This document shows, in pieces, positions 13,050 to 13,469 of a stretch of 13,469 nt of DNA. Made by a program: the position numbers and the translations under genes. Under the pieces are notes generated by a model. It was not told the origin of the DNA, searched no databases, and was given only the letters and a program-made list of their open reading frames with translations. This DNA comes from Candidatus Sericytochromatia bacterium (lineage in GTDB: Bacteria > Cyanobacteriota > Sericytochromatia > UBA7694 > JACMQJ01): positions 1 to 13,469 of the forward strand of contig JACMQJ010000299.1 of the NCBI GenBank assembly GCA_014377055.1, read 5' to 3'. How positions within the stretch are numbered: position 1 is the first letter of the stretch; each line of letters begins with the position of its first letter.

Positions 13050-13469
13050 TCCTCCTCTTATTGATCAATACAAAAGACATATTCATAAGCTAAGAGTTCA
13101 ATTAACTGATGCTTGTAATTTTCGTTGTTTTTATTGTATGCCCGAAAATATAAAATTTAAAAAGAGAAATGATTTACTCAGTAGTCAAGAAATTATTGAT
13201 ATTTGTACTATTCTCAATGACTTTGGAATTGATGAAATGAGGCTTACAGGTGGTGAGCCAACTATTAGTAAAGATTTTGAAAAAATTGTGTTAGGGTTAT
13301 CTGAGCTAAAATTAGCTAAATTTGGCTTAACTTCCAATGGTTTTATTTTAGAAAAGAAACTATCATTTTTAAAAAATACCAATTGTCAAAGTATTAATAT
13401 CAGTCTTGATAGTCTTAATGAAGAAAGATTTAATCAGATTACTAAAGGTAATTACTTTAAATCGGTTAT
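13030..13469 (+). CDS. moaA: GTP 3',8-cyclase MoaA, N-terminal part (runs off right edge)
   Basis: Radical SAM enzyme that converts GTP to 3',8-cyclo-GTP, the first step of molybdenum cofactor synthesis. About 146 residues are visible. They include IDQYKRHIHKLRVQLTD, the N-terminal 4Fe-4S motif CNFRCFYCMP (C-x3-C-x2-C with the MoaA-type MP), MRLTGGEPTIS (SAM-binding GGE motif), LTSNG and SINISLDSL. The usual GGEPLLR reads GGEPTIS here, a moderate variation. The only plausible in-frame start I see upstream of the LID motif is the GTG at 13030, which has AGGGTGGG a few bases upstream and overlaps the preceding gene by 20 bp. The C-terminal second cluster domain lies outside the window. Identity is strong; the start is inferred. 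Confidence 0.9.
   Translation, partial: MEHLTINPPLIDQYKRHIHKLRVQLTDACNFRCFYCMPENIKFKKRNDLLSSQEIIDICTILNDFGIDEMRLTGGEPTISKDFEKIVLGLSELKLAKFGLTSNGFILEKKLSFLKNTNCQSINISLDSLNEERFNQITKGNYFKSV

Overview
The window is AT-rich (by eye roughly 70% A+T) bacterial chromosome. It has a partial ribosomal protein L11 gene at the left edge and a partial moaA at the right edge. Three signs point, tentatively, to Cyanobacteriota and perhaps its non-photosynthetic, low-GC relatives (Melainabacteria/Vampirovibrionia): the L11 N-terminus, the C-terminal signature of a decayed RimI-type acetyltransferase (ending ALIMWT-x-DI), and a class III-like PHA synthase locus. No database search was possible, so the lineage is inference.

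Layout. Positions 1-78 (minus) are the start of rplK, with a near-consensus promoter at 146-173. A divergent stand-alone CheY-like receiver follows at 365-721. Next come a Glu/Leu/Phe/Val-type amino-acid dehydrogenase (850-2082), a rimI-like GNAT pseudogene (2082-2389) and a cysteine-rich protein built from a duplicated double-CxxC unit (2404-2871).

Positions 7845-2911 (minus) form a tightly spaced five-gene operon. In transcription order it encodes a PEBP/YbhB-like lipoprotein, a large YHYH-domain envelope protein with an unusual composite architecture, a membrane-anchored small-barrel protein, an OmpR/CusR-type response regulator and its sensor histidine kinase. It looks like an envelope system carrying its own two-component control. 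Direct repeats with an 11-bp period upstream (8004-8024) are a plausible binding site for that regulator. The first three genes have no settled function, so this is the best candidate for an undescribed system.

Positions 8094-11679 (plus) form a polyhydroxyalkanoate (PHA) operon: a tiny phasin-like protein, an acetoacetyl-CoA reductase-like SDR, a coiled-coil PhaE/PhaR-like subunit, PhaC, and a second PhaC paralogue. The two phaC genes are separated by a 100-bp MITE-like element with perfect 15-bp terminal inverted repeats. No beta-ketothiolase gene is present in the window.

Positions 11777-12100 encode a small cysteine-containing lipoprotein. Positions 12213-13049 encode an unrecognised lysine-rich protein whose 3' end overlaps the GTG start of moaA (13030 to the window edge), suggesting translational coupling to molybdenum-cofactor synthesis.
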